NCBI GenBank assembly: GCA_050955105.1
Contig: JBPBQZ010000151.1
Span: 1-15,266 of the forward strand
Direction: 5' to 3'
DNA length: 15,266 bases
DNA from: JBPBQZ01 sp050955105
Lineage (GTDB): Bacteria > Pseudomonadota > Gammaproteobacteria > Burkholderiales > Burkholderiaceae
Part shown: one piece after another, positions 1-7,527 of the stretch
Numbering within the stretch: the stretch's first letter is position 1
How the letters are laid out: the number at the start of each line of letters is the position of its first letter
Notes under the pieces: generated by a model
The model's input: only the letters and a program-made list of their open reading frames with translations
Database searches by the model: none
Told to the model about the DNA's origin: nothing
Translations under genes and position numbers: made by a program

Positions 1-1389
1 GGACTGCGCCTAGCAACGGGCGCATGGATCGCGCTACTGAGCGATGGCGATCTACTCGCCGAGCATGCTTTATATTGCGCGGCCAACGCTATCAATGCGG
101 ATTCTGCTATTCGGCTGATTTACTCGGACGAAGACAAGATTGATGCAGACAATAAGCGGCACGATCACTATTTCAAGCCCGACTGGAATGTGGACCTGTT
201 TCATTCGCACGATCTGTTTACGCGCCTTGGTCTTTGGTACAAACCATTGGTCGATGCGGTCGGCGGATTTCGCGATGGAATGGCAGGTGCCGAAAGTTAC
301 GACTTGACGCTTCGATGTATTGAGCAGGTGCAGGCGGACGCCATCTATCACGTTCGCCGCGTGCTCTATCATGCCCGTACCGATCCGGACGTAGCGACGC
401 TCGGCGCGGATGCTGTGTATGCCTCGCGGCAAGCAGGTATGCGAGCGCTCGAGGAACATTTTTCTCGTGAAAAGATCGACTGCCTGGTGACCTGGAGCGG
501 CTATGGTTACCGGACGCACTACCGCTTGCCGGCGGTGCCGCCCCTCGTCAGTCTGATTATTCCCACTCGAAACGGCCTCGAATTCCTGCGGATGTGCATA
601 ACGAGCATTTTCGACAAAACTACCTATGCCAATTTCGAGATTGTTATCGTCGACAATGGGTCCGATGACGCCGAGACGCTTGCTTATTTGAGCTCCCTGG
701 TCGCGGACCATCGCGTACGCGTATTGCGCGATGATGGTCCGTTCAATTATTCAGCTCTGAATAACAAGGCTGTAAATGCCGCGCAAGGCGAGATCGTCGG
801 CCTGATCAACAACGATATCGAAGTAATCAGCCCGGACTGGCTTGCCGAGATGGTAAGCCTGGCCATCCAGCCCCAGGTGGGAGCGGTCGGGGCCCGCTTG
901 CTTTATCCGAACGACACTTTGCAGCACGGTGGGGTAGTGCTCGGAATCGGTGGCATGGCAGGGCACGCGCATAAGTTCCAGCCCGCATCGGATGACGGAT
1001 ACGGCAGACGTAGCCGTTTGATTGGCGCCTATTCAGCGGTCACGGCGGCCTGTTTGTTGGTGCGCCGTGCTACTTATCTGGAATTGGGCGGTTTAGACGA
1101 AACTAATCTGGCAGTTGCTTACAACGATGTCGACTTTTGCCTGCGGCTGCGTGAGGCAGGTTACCGTAATGTATGGACTCCGTACGCCGAGATGTATCAT
1201 CACGAATCCGCCACGCGCGGTTACGAAGATGACCCGATAAAAAGGGCGCGCGCCGAAGCGGAGCGCGCATACATGCGACGGCGGTGGGGCGACGCGTTGG
1301 CAGATGATCCGGCTTACAGTCCCAACCTGACTGTTGACGCCGAAGATTTTGATCTGGCATGGCCGCCACGTGTTGCAGCACTTGCGTGA
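1..1389 (+). CDS. Tandem-domain family 2 glycosyltransferase, 5' end missing
   Basis: The reading frame is open from base 1, so this is the C-terminal 462 residues of a larger protein. The visible part starts inside a first GT-A (GT2) domain: LLSDGDLL at about residues 12-19, then IYSDEDKID and YFKPDWN, the usual signature of the first module in two-module O-antigen glycosyltransferases. A complete second GT2 domain starts near residue 183 (SLIIPTRNG), with VDNGSDD, INNDIEV at about 269-275 in the metal/nucleotide-binding position, an AACLLVRR stretch and NDVDFCLRL. No membrane segment is visible, so it should be a cytoplasmic or peripheral enzyme adding sugars to the undecaprenyl-linked unit. 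In the first domain the usual DHDD-like motif reads SDGD, which still keeps a D-x-D. Donor and acceptor cannot be read from the sequence. The gene lies 69 bases upstream of another GT2 gene on the same strand. Family is secure; specificity is unknown. Confidence 0.9.
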   Translation, partial: GLRLATGAWIALLSDGDLLAEHALYCAANAINADSAIRLIYSDEDKIDADNKRHDHYFKPDWNVDLFHSHDLFTRLGLWYKPLVDAVGGFRDGMAGAESYDLTLRCIEQVQADAIYHVRRVLYHARTDPDVATLGADAVYASRQAGMRALEEHFSREKIDCLVTWSGYGYRTHYRLPAVPPLVSLIIPTRNGLEFLRMCITSIFDKTTYANFEIVIVDNGSDDAETLAYLSSLVADHRVRVLRDDGPFNYSALNNKAVNAAQGEIVGLINNDIEVISPDWLAEMVSLAIQPQVGAVGARLLYPNDTLQHGGVVLGIGGMAGHAHKFQPASDDGYGRRSRLIGAYSAVTAACLLVRRATYLELGGLDETNLAVAYNDVDFCLRLREAGYRNVWTPYAEMYHHESATRGYEDDPIKRARAEAERAYMRRRWGDALADDPAYSPNLTVDAEDFDLAWPPRVAALA

Positions 1390-1458
1390 ATACCTGATTC
1401 GACCGCGGCCGTTAAAAGTGCTCCGCACGATTGACGCGCCAATTGGCAAACAAAGAGC

Positions 1459-2361
1459 ATGGTAAAAGGCGAACGGTTCACCGGGTCGGAAATGCTGTCG
1501 GTGTCGATTGTCACCTACCGGCCCGACGCGCTTCTGTTGAACAAGACCATAGCAAGCTTATGCCGTGCGGTGGCCCACACATTTGATAATGCTCCGCACT
1601 CCGCGCAAGTGCCTTTATTGATCGTCGATAACGACGACGAACTGAGTGCCGGTGTACTGAGCATCGGAGCGCCGGGTGGCATGGATTGCATCACTGGCAA
1701 CGAAGTTGGCGGAGCCGATGCCGTTGCGGTGCGTGTGATCAAGGGCCAGGGCAATGTGGGATATGGTAGAGGGCACAATCTCGCGCTCGCACAAACGCTG
1801 GCCCGCTACCATCTCGTTCTCAACCCCGATATCGACATTTCACCCGATGCCCTTCGCATTGCTCTGCAATTCATGGAAGCCCATCCCGAGGTCGGCTTGC
1901 TGACTCCGCGTATCACCGACGCCGACGGCTCTTTGCAATACCTGTGTCGTCGCTACCCGACGGTTCTGGATCTTTTCGTGCGTGGTTTTTTACCACGCCG
2001 GCTACGCGCGCCGTTCAGGCATCGGTTGCAACGTTACGAATTGCATGACCTGCTTGATCGCGCTGAAAGCGCCTTCGATTCAGATGACTATCCGACACCG
2101 CCGATCGTAAGCGGCTGTTTCATGCTGTTTCGTGGCGAGGTGTTGAAGCAGACCGGGGGCTTCGACCCGCGCTACTTTTTGTACTTCGAAGACTACGACT
2201 TAAGTCTGCGCACGCAACGCCTGGCTAAAATCGCTTACGTTCCGACTGTCCGAATTGTGCATTTCGGCGGCGGCGCTGCAAGAAAAGGTTGGTGGCACAT
2301 TCGTCTGTTCATGACATCGGCCTTCAAGTTTTTCAATCGATTCGGCTGGCGGTGGGCCTGA
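1459..2361 (+). CDS. Family 2 glycosyltransferase (rhamnosyltransferase-like, wbiF position)
   Basis: This is a single-domain GT2 enzyme of 300 residues, of the COG1216/rhamnosyltransferase type. Visible motifs are SVSIVTYRPD (15-24), LLIVDND (53-59), GNVGYGRGHNLAL (98-110), LNPDID (121-126) in the D-x-D position, SGCFMLFR (218-225) and YFEDYDLSLR (242-251), which holds the catalytic-base region. The predicted role is transfer of a sugar, possibly a deoxyhexose, onto the lipid-linked O-unit at the cytoplasmic face of the inner membrane. Two starts are possible: ATG at 1459, preceded closely by AAAGAG, or ATG at 1492, which begins directly with MLSVSIVTY and fits the family N-terminus better. 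The stop overlaps the next start by one base (TGATG at 2359-2363), which suggests translational coupling. Its place before the epimerase matches wbiF of Burkholderia O-antigen loci, but orthology is inferred. Confidence 0.9.
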   Translation: MVKGERFTGSEMLSVSIVTYRPDALLLNKTIASLCRAVAHTFDNAPHSAQVPLLIVDNDDELSAGVLSIGAPGGMDCITGNEVGGADAVAVRVIKGQGNVGYGRGHNLALAQTLARYHLVLNPDIDISPDALRIALQFMEAHPEVGLLTPRITDADGSLQYLCRRYPTVLDLFVRGFLPRRLRAPFRHRLQRYELHDLLDRAESAFDSDDYPTPPIVSGCFMLFRGEVLKQTGGFDPRYFLYFEDYDLSLRTQRLAKIAYVPTVRIVHFGGGAARKGWWHIRLFMTSAFKFFNRFGWRWA

Positions 2362-3311
2362 TGCATGTGCTGGTCACCGGCGCCAATGGCTTCGTCGGCC
2401 GTCGGGTATGTGCGCTGGCAATGCTACGTGAGCACGCCGTGACGGCTCTGGTGCGGCGGTCTGGACAGTGCGAGCCCGGCACACAAGAGTGGGTAATTGA
2501 TGCGCCTGATTTTGAAGGGGTCGAACGCGAGTGGCCGAATCAGCCTATCCACGCGCTTGTACATCTGGCCGCCCGGGTGCACGTAATGGGAGACGAGGCG
2601 AGTAATTCGCTTGAGCGCTATCGTGCGACGAATGTGTTGGGTACATTGCGGCTGGCCCGCGCGGCACTTCATGCAGGCGTGCGCCGCTTCGTCTTCGTCA
2701 GTAGTGTCAAAGCCCTCGGTGAAACCGATCCGGGGTATCCATGGCGCGAGACAGACCCGCCCGCGCCCGTCGATCCCTATGGGCAATCGAAACTTGAAGC
2801 GGAAATGGCCCTGCTGGCACTGGGCCGTGAGACCGGACTGGAAGTCGTCATCGTGCGGCCGCCGCTGGTATACGGACCGGGCGTGCGCGCCAATTTCCTG
2901 CAACTGATGAAAGCAGTCCAACGCGGTTTGCCACTGCCGCTGGGTGCCGCGAATGCGCCGCGCAGCCTGATCTATGTCGAGAACCTGGCGGATGCGCTGT
3001 TGCGATGCGCGATGCATCCGGCCGCGGCCGGCCGCCTCTTTCACGTGGCGGACAGCAGGGACTGGTCGGTGTCGGAGCTGGCTCGGCAGCTTGGCCAGGA
3101 ACTGAATCGTCCTGCGAGATTGCTGACGGTGCCACTGCCGTGGCTGCGTTTCGCGGGGCAAGTGACCGGCCGCTCGACGCAGATCGATCGACTGGTGGAT
3201 CCGTTGCGTTTGGACACCTCGCGAATCGTCGAGGAGCTCGATTGGCGACCACCGCACAGCTCGGAACAAGGATTAAATTTGACTGCTGCCTGGCTGAAGG
3301 AGACGCGCTGA
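2361..3311 (+). CDS. wbiG: NAD-dependent epimerase/dehydratase family protein (WbiG-like)
   Basis: This is an extended short-chain dehydrogenase/reductase of 316 residues. It begins MHVLVTGANGFVG, with the dinucleotide-binding GxxGxxG at 7-13, then HLAARVHVMGD (68-78), VFVSSVKALGE (111-121) and the catalytic YxxxK at Y140-K144, followed by IVRPPLVYGPGVRANF. It probably reduces or epimerises a nucleotide sugar, for example a 4-keto-6-deoxy UDP-N-acetylhexosamine made by the WbiI-type dehydratase two genes downstream; that link is inferred from WbpV/WbiG relatives. The frame is open further upstream, but ATG 2361 is chosen because it places the Rossmann strand at residue 2 and overlaps the preceding stop by one base. 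Only one base separates its stop from the next start. The exact reaction and product stereochemistry cannot be read from the sequence. Confidence 0.9.
   Translation: MHVLVTGANGFVGRRVCALAMLREHAVTALVRRSGQCEPGTQEWVIDAPDFEGVEREWPNQPIHALVHLAARVHVMGDEASNSLERYRATNVLGTLRLARAALHAGVRRFVFVSSVKALGETDPGYPWRETDPPAPVDPYGQSKLEAEMALLALGRETGLEVVIVRPPLVYGPGVRANFLQLMKAVQRGLPLPLGAANAPRSLIYVENLADALLRCAMHPAAAGRLFHVADSRDWSVSELARQLGQELNRPARLLTVPLPWLRFAGQVTGRSTQIDRLVDPLRLDTSRIVEELDWRPPHSSEQGLNLTAAWLKETR
3297..3303 (+). promoter_or_regulatory. Strong ribosome binding site of the WbiH-like gene
   Basis: AAGGAGA lies nine bases before ATG 3313, inside the last codons of the upstream epimerase gene. It is the best Shine-Dalgarno match among the genes of this operon. 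It supports both the chosen start and separate initiation of this membrane protein despite the one-base intergenic gap. Confidence 0.65.
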
Positions 3312-3312
3312 C

Positions 3313-4323
3313 ATGGCACTGCTCTTCGACTGGCCGCTGATCACATGTGCCGCCTGTTCGTTCATCGTCTGCGCTGCGATCTTGTGGATCTTGCTGCGCA
3401 CGGGCTGGGCCTGGTCTCTAGCCACCGATGTGCCGAACGCCCGCTCACTGCATACGCGACCGACACCGCGCGTGGGTGGCTGGGGCATCGTGCCGGCGAT
3501 CATATTGGCGATTGTTGTTTGGGCACCGCAGTTTGCCTGGTTGGCTGCAGGTACGGCGGTATTGGCCGCAATCTCGCAAATCGACGATCGACGCGGTCTG
3601 TCGGCTCGCGTGCGGTTTGGCGCACACGCGATGGTCGTCATCGCCATGGTGCTCGCTTATCCGGCCGCAGCCCCCTGGTGGCAGTTGGCGGTGTTGGTCG
3701 TGCTGCTTGTCTGGCTGATCAATCTCTACAACTTCATGGACGGCATGGACGGCTTGGCGGGTGGCATGACCGTGCTGGGATTTGCCGCTTATGCACTGGC
3801 GGCGTGGTCCATAGATCCTGTGCTGGCACGCACCGCGGCGGCTGTGAGCGCTGCTGGTGTTGCATTTTTGCTATTCAATTTCTCGCCGGCGCGGATTTTT
3901 CTGGGCGATGCAGGGTCTATAGCACTCGGTTTTCTCGCCGGCGCGGTAGGCTACTGGGGCTGGCGAACGGGATCCTGGCCATTCTGGTTTCCAGCAATGG
4001 TTTTCGCACCGTTCATCGCCGACGCTTCGGTAACGTTGCTCAAGCGTTTGCTGCGCGGCCAAAAATTCTGGCAGGCACATCGTGAGCATTACTATCAGCG
4101 AATGGTCAGAATGGGCAGTTCGCACGCGCAAGTGAGTTTGCGCTGGTATTTGGTCATGACGGTCGGTATTGTCATTGCACTGGCCGCCGTGCGCCAGAAT
4201 CAGGCGTCTCACTGGGCGGCGCTCGTCTGCTGGATGGTGATTCTCTGCATCCTGGGTTGGCGGATCGACCGTCGTTGGCTTATTTTTACGCGCACTGAAG
4301 CGCGTACCGAGGTATCAGACTGA
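3313..4323 (+). CDS. wbiH: Undecaprenyl-phosphate sugar-1-phosphate transferase, WecA/WbcO/WbpL type (WbiH-like)
   Basis: This is a polytopic membrane protein of 336 residues in the MraY/WecA (GT4 PNPT) superfamily. It would transfer an N-acetylhexosamine-1-phosphate (or 6-deoxy derivative) from UDP to undecaprenyl phosphate, starting O-unit assembly at the inner membrane. Visible motifs are PNARSLHTRPTPRVGG (41-56), the QIDDRRGLS acidic pair at D91-D92, NLYNFMDGMDGLAGG (137-151, nucleophile-region Asp 143), IFLGDAGS (195-202, Asp 199) and the cytoplasmic HREHYYQRM (256-264), equivalent to the His-rich C-terminal loop. Roughly ten hydrophobic segments are visible. It starts one base after the epimerase stop and its own stop shares one base with the next ATG. 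The gene order wbiG-wbiH-wbiI supports the symbol. A second, only distantly similar enzyme of this superfamily is encoded at 6360-7478 on the other strand. Substrate choice (GlcNAc, QuiNAc or FucNAc) is unknown. Confidence 0.92.
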   Translation: MALLFDWPLITCAACSFIVCAAILWILLRTGWAWSLATDVPNARSLHTRPTPRVGGWGIVPAIILAIVVWAPQFAWLAAGTAVLAAISQIDDRRGLSARVRFGAHAMVVIAMVLAYPAAAPWWQLAVLVVLLVWLINLYNFMDGMDGLAGGMTVLGFAAYALAAWSIDPVLARTAAAVSAAGVAFLLFNFSPARIFLGDAGSIALGFLAGAVGYWGWRTGSWPFWFPAMVFAPFIADASVTLLKRLLRGQKFWQAHREHYYQRMVRMGSSHAQVSLRWYLVMTVGIVIALAAVRQNQASHWAALVCWMVILCILGWRIDRRWLIFTRTEARTEVSD

Positions 4324-6230
4324 TGATGCGGCTCAAGAGTCCAGCACTATCGCTCGCAGCGTTTGCATTCGATCTGACGGCAGTGGTCTTTGCTTGGTGG
4401 GGCGCCTACGAACTGCGGTTCAATGGCTCGCTGCCTGCCTTATATGTCTCGAGTATCTGGCAACCGCTGATCTGGATTCTGCCGATTTACGCACTGATGT
4501 TTCGCGTTTTCGGGCTGTACCGGGGCATGTGGGTGTTCGCCAGCCTGCCCGACCTGTTACGTATCGCCAAAGCAGTGGTCGGCGGCGCCTTGATCGCCAT
4601 GGTGGGCGCGGTGCTGATCCAGCCGTTGCCGCTTATCCCGCGCTCCGTGCTGGTGGTGTCGCCCATGCTGCTGTTCCTCATCATGGGTTCGGCACGCGCC
4701 TTGTACCGCACAGGCAAGGAATTTCACCGCTACGGCGGCTTGATCGCGCAAGGCAAGCCGGTGCTGGTGCTGGGCGCTGGATCGGCGGCGGCAAATCTGG
4801 TGCGTGAACTGTCCCGCTCGGCGGAATGGCGGCTGGTCGGCCTGCTTGACGATGAACCGACCAAGCGCGGCCGCGAAATTCATGGCTACAAGGTGCTGGG
4901 CCCGATCAGTGAAATCTCACGCTGGGCGAGCGATTTGCGTGCCGAGCATGTGATTATCGCGATTCCTTCAGCAAGCGTGGAAGCGCATCGGCGCATCGCC
5001 ACGCTGTGCGTGCGCGCCGGTGTACGGGCGATGGTGTTGCCGGCGTTGCACGATCTCTCGCGCCGCGGTGATTTTCTGTCGCGCGTACGGCAGATCGACC
5101 TTGAGGATCTGTTGGGTCGCGAGCCTGTTTTGATCGACACGCCGCATGTGCAGGAGTTGTTGAGCGGCAGGGTGGTGATGGTTACTGGCGCTGGCGGCTC
5201 GATCGGTTCCGAGCTGTGCCGGCAGATCCTGCATTTCGCGCCAGCACAGTTGATTGCGTTCGATATCTCGGAATTTGCGATTTATCGGCTAACCGAGGAG
5301 CTGCGCGAAAAATATCCGGATCAACCGATTGTCTCGATCATCGGTGACGTAAAAGACTCGGTGCTGCTCGAGCATACGCTGCAGCGTTACGCGCCCTATA
5401 TTGTTTTCCATGCGGCAGCCTACAAGCATGTGCCGCTGATGGAAGAAGTGAACGCCTGGCAGGCGATTCGCAATAATGTGCTGGGCACGCATCGGCTGGC
5501 ACGCGCGGCGATCGCTGCGAATGTGCACCATTTCGTGTTGATTTCGACGGATAAGGCGGTGAATCCGACGAATGTGATGGGCGCCAGCAAGCGCTTGGCG
5601 GAGATGACCTGCCAGGCGCTGCAGCAGACCACGCAACGCACGCAGTTTGAAACGGTGCGCTTCGGCAATGTGCTCGGTAGTGCCGGCAGCGTGATCCCCA
5701 AGTTCCAGGAGCAGATCGCACGCGGCGGCCCGGTTACGGTCACGCATCCTGAAATCACGCGTTTCTTCATGACGATCCCCGAGGCCTCGCAACTGGTTTT
5801 GCAGGCGTCGAGCATGGGGCGCGGCGGCGAGATTTTTGTGTTGGACATGGGCCGGCCGGTGAAGATCGTCGACTTGGCGCGCGACCTGATCAAGCTTTAT
5901 GGCTTCAACGACGACCAAATCAAGATCGTCTATACGGGATTGCGGCCGGGCGAGAAGTTGTACGAGGAGCTATTGACCGACGACGAGTGCACGCGTCCGA
6001 CCCCGCATCTGAAATTGCGCATCGCACGCGGACGCGAAGTGTCTGCGGATTTTCTCGATATTCTGCTGCCGTGGCTGACCCAACGCCGGATCTTGTCGGA
6101 TGACGAGGTGCGACGCGATCTGCGTCGCTGGGTGCCGGAATATGCGCCAGCCGGCGCGCCGGTGCTGGAGGCGGTCTCGTCTTCGTTTGACGTGACGCGT
6201 AGTGCCACAGGTGGATCGGCGCGCGGTTGA
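4323..6230 (+). CDS. wbiI: WbpM/CapD-type UDP-N-acetylglucosamine 4,6-dehydratase (WbiI-like)
   Basis: This is a 635-residue large-form member of the WbpM/WbiI/CapD family. Hydrophobic segments in the first 130 residues anchor it in the inner membrane. A first nucleotide-binding domain has VLVLGAGSAAAN (147-158). The catalytic SDR domain follows with MVTGAGGSIGSE (286-297), FHAAAYKHVPLMEEV (362-376) and LISTDKAVNPTNVMGASKR (406-424). Here Ser408, Met419 and Lys423 form the S-M-K triad typical of WbpM-like enzymes, with Met replacing the usual Tyr. The reaction expected of the family is conversion of UDP-GlcNAc to a 4-keto-6-deoxy intermediate on the way to QuiNAc or FucNAc. Start 4323 overlaps the previous stop by one base (TGATG) with GAGG ten bases upstream; ATG 4326 is the alternative. 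It is the last gene of the plus-strand operon. Family is very secure. Confidence 0.95.
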   Translation: MMRLKSPALSLAAFAFDLTAVVFAWWGAYELRFNGSLPALYVSSIWQPLIWILPIYALMFRVFGLYRGMWVFASLPDLLRIAKAVVGGALIAMVGAVLIQPLPLIPRSVLVVSPMLLFLIMGSARALYRTGKEFHRYGGLIAQGKPVLVLGAGSAAANLVRELSRSAEWRLVGLLDDEPTKRGREIHGYKVLGPISEISRWASDLRAEHVIIAIPSASVEAHRRIATLCVRAGVRAMVLPALHDLSRRGDFLSRVRQIDLEDLLGREPVLIDTPHVQELLSGRVVMVTGAGGSIGSELCRQILHFAPAQLIAFDISEFAIYRLTEELREKYPDQPIVSIIGDVKDSVLLEHTLQRYAPYIVFHAAAYKHVPLMEEVNAWQAIRNNVLGTHRLARAAIAANVHHFVLISTDKAVNPTNVMGASKRLAEMTCQALQQTTQRTQFETVRFGNVLGSAGSVIPKFQEQIARGGPVTVTHPEITRFFMTIPEASQLVLQASSMGRGGEIFVLDMGRPVKIVDLARDLIKLYGFNDDQIKIVYTGLRPGEKLYEELLTDDECTRPTPHLKLRIARGREVSADFLDILLPWLTQRRILSDDEVRRDLRRWVPEYAPAGAPVLEAVSSSFDVTRSATGGSARG

Positions 6231-6232
6231 GT

Positions 6233-6276
6233 GCGGCCATTGCGGGCCGCTCTGCGGCGTGCGCCGCGACCCGCAA
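6233..6276. terminator. GC-rich hairpins at the convergent junction of the two polysaccharide blocks
   Basis: Just after the wbiI stop, GCGGCC (6233-6238) can pair with GGCCGC (6245-6250). Alternatively, an outer stem TTGCGGG (6240-6246) with CCCGCAA (6270-6276) encloses an inner stem GCGGC (6254-6258) with GCCGC (6263-6267). No T-tract follows on either strand, so this is not a textbook intrinsic terminator. It sits where termination is needed for the plus-strand operon, in the 129-bp gap before the convergent gene end at 6360. The rest of that gap shows nothing recognisable apart from a small CGGG/CCCG stem near 6325. Confidence 0.4.
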
Positions 6277-6359
6277 GAATCCGAGCCAATTGCGCAAAAT
6301 CGAAGCGAGCTAACCGGAGCGAACGGGACGAACCCGCGCCGTAATCCCAACACCGTAAA

Positions 6360-7478
6360 TCAATAGCGTCGGTCGTGCGGGATCCGGGCGCGTCGAAACA
6401 CCAGCCAGCGTGGCGCCCGGAAGCGGATGATGCGTAAATAAAGCCACACATAAGTCACGCAAAACAGCACCACGAAGCAGAACAAATGCACGGTGTGTCG
6501 CCAGAACAGCGTGGCCGGAATCACCGCCACCAGGCACAACAGCCACAAATACGGCGATGTCAACGAGTTACGCTGTGTCATTTCCCGGGCCGTCTTCGCG
6601 CCCACCGCCCAGCGCATCAGCCGCTTGTAGACCAGCATGTGCAGATGCACGCCATCGGGCATGCCCGGCGACATGCCGCGGATGAAGCGTTTTCGATATA
6701 TCGAAAAACATGTCTCGAAAATCGGATACATGAACAGCAGTACCGGAAACCAGGCGGACACTTCGCGATGCCGCATCACCAGCTCGATCGCCAGCTCGCC
6801 CAGCATGAAGCCGACGAAATAGGCGCCGCCATCTCCCAAAAAGATCAGTCCTGCCGGGAAGTTCCAGATGAAGAAGCCCAGGATCGCGCCCATCATAATC
6901 AATGAGCCGGACAGGACGATCGGGTCGCCGACCTGAAAGGCGACGTAGCCTAGCGAGGCGAACATCATGAGCGCCACCATCGATGCCAGACCGTTGAATC
7001 CGTCGATGATGTTGATGGCGTTGGCGAGTCCTGCCACGGCCAATAGCGTGACGACCAGCGATACGGCGGGAATGGCGAGCACGGCGTCGAATGGATCGAC
7101 GCTGATGCGGATTACGGCGATATGCAGCAGCCACCAGGCGGCCAGCGCCGCAGCCATCGTGCATAGCAAGCGGATGCTGGGTGAGACGCGTTTGGTGAGG
7201 TCTTCGACCAATCCCGAAATAAACGCGGGCAGGCCGCAGACCAGCAACAGCAAGATGCCGTCGGATACCAGCGGATAGGTGAAGTGCAGTTGCGCGGCTG
7301 CGACGGCCAGGCCCAGCAGGATGCCGAGGCCGCCGACGCGCGGCACCGGATGTGCATGGAATTTCTGAACGCCGCCCAGGTCCATGTCCAGCGAGAAGTG
7401 TCGATGCTGGGTGGCGTAGCGAACGATGAACAGCGTGACGAGCAGCGAGACAATGAAGCCGAGCGCGAGGCTGAGCAT
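6360..7478 (-). CDS. Second WecA-like polyprenyl-phosphate sugar-1-phosphate transferase (MraY/WecA family)
   Basis: This is a polytopic membrane protein of 372 residues from the MraY/WecA superfamily, with about eleven hydrophobic stretches. Motifs are KFHAHPVPRVGGLGI (39-53), LVEDLTKRVSP (90-100, equivalent to the WecA acidic pair but with Glu-Asp), INIIDGFNGLAS (155-166, Asp159), LIFLGDGGAY (211-220, Asp216) and DGVHLHMLVYKR (275-286), the His-containing cytoplasmic loop. The expected reaction is transfer of a UDP-activated sugar-1-phosphate to undecaprenyl phosphate. ATG 7478 is chosen because MLSLALGFIVSLL starts straight into the first membrane helix, with AGAGG ten bases upstream. A further in-frame ATG at 7535 would add 19 polar residues and run into the galE stop. 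It is the last gene of the minus-strand block, 49 bases after galE. It is clearly different in sequence from the WbiH-like enzyme, so it is not a recent duplicate. Sugar donor unknown. Confidence 0.9.
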   Translation of the reverse strand: MLSLALGFIVSLLVTLFIVRYATQHRHFSLDMDLGGVQKFHAHPVPRVGGLGILLGLAVAAAQLHFTYPLVSDGILLLLVCGLPAFISGLVEDLTKRVSPSIRLLCTMAAALAAWWLLHIAVIRISVDPFDAVLAIPAVSLVVTLLAVAGLANAINIIDGFNGLASMVALMMFASLGYVAFQVGDPIVLSGSLIMMGAILGFFIWNFPAGLIFLGDGGAYFVGFMLGELAIELVMRHREVSAWFPVLLFMYPIFETCFSIYRKRFIRGMSPGMPDGVHLHMLVYKRLMRWAVGAKTAREMTQRNSLTSPYLWLLCLVAVIPATLFWRHTVHLFCFVVLFCVTYVWLYLRIIRFRAPRWLVFRRARIPHDRRY

Positions 7479-7527
7479 TTTTTGAGAACCTCTGGCCTGC
7501 GAAGATTGTGTGCCGGCGGAACGCGAA

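Noticed and set aside
1390..1458. Gap between the two left GT2 genes as a possible promoter or terminator
   Set aside because: I saw no convincing hairpin with a T-run and no paired -35/-10 in these 69 bases.
2289..2360. Upstream start for the WbiG-like protein
   Set aside because: The 24 added residues overlap the preceding GT2 gene and precede a canonical N-terminal Rossmann strand that begins at ATG 2361.
2424..3269. 281-codon minus-strand open frame opposite the epimerase
   Set aside because: It shadows the SDR gene, whose Rossmann and YxxxK motifs are in the plus frame. No start signal or family resemblance is seen.
5289..5918. 209-codon minus-strand open frame opposite wbiI
   Set aside because: It is antisense to the most conserved part of the dehydratase. 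Its composition is biased and it is not a plausible gene.
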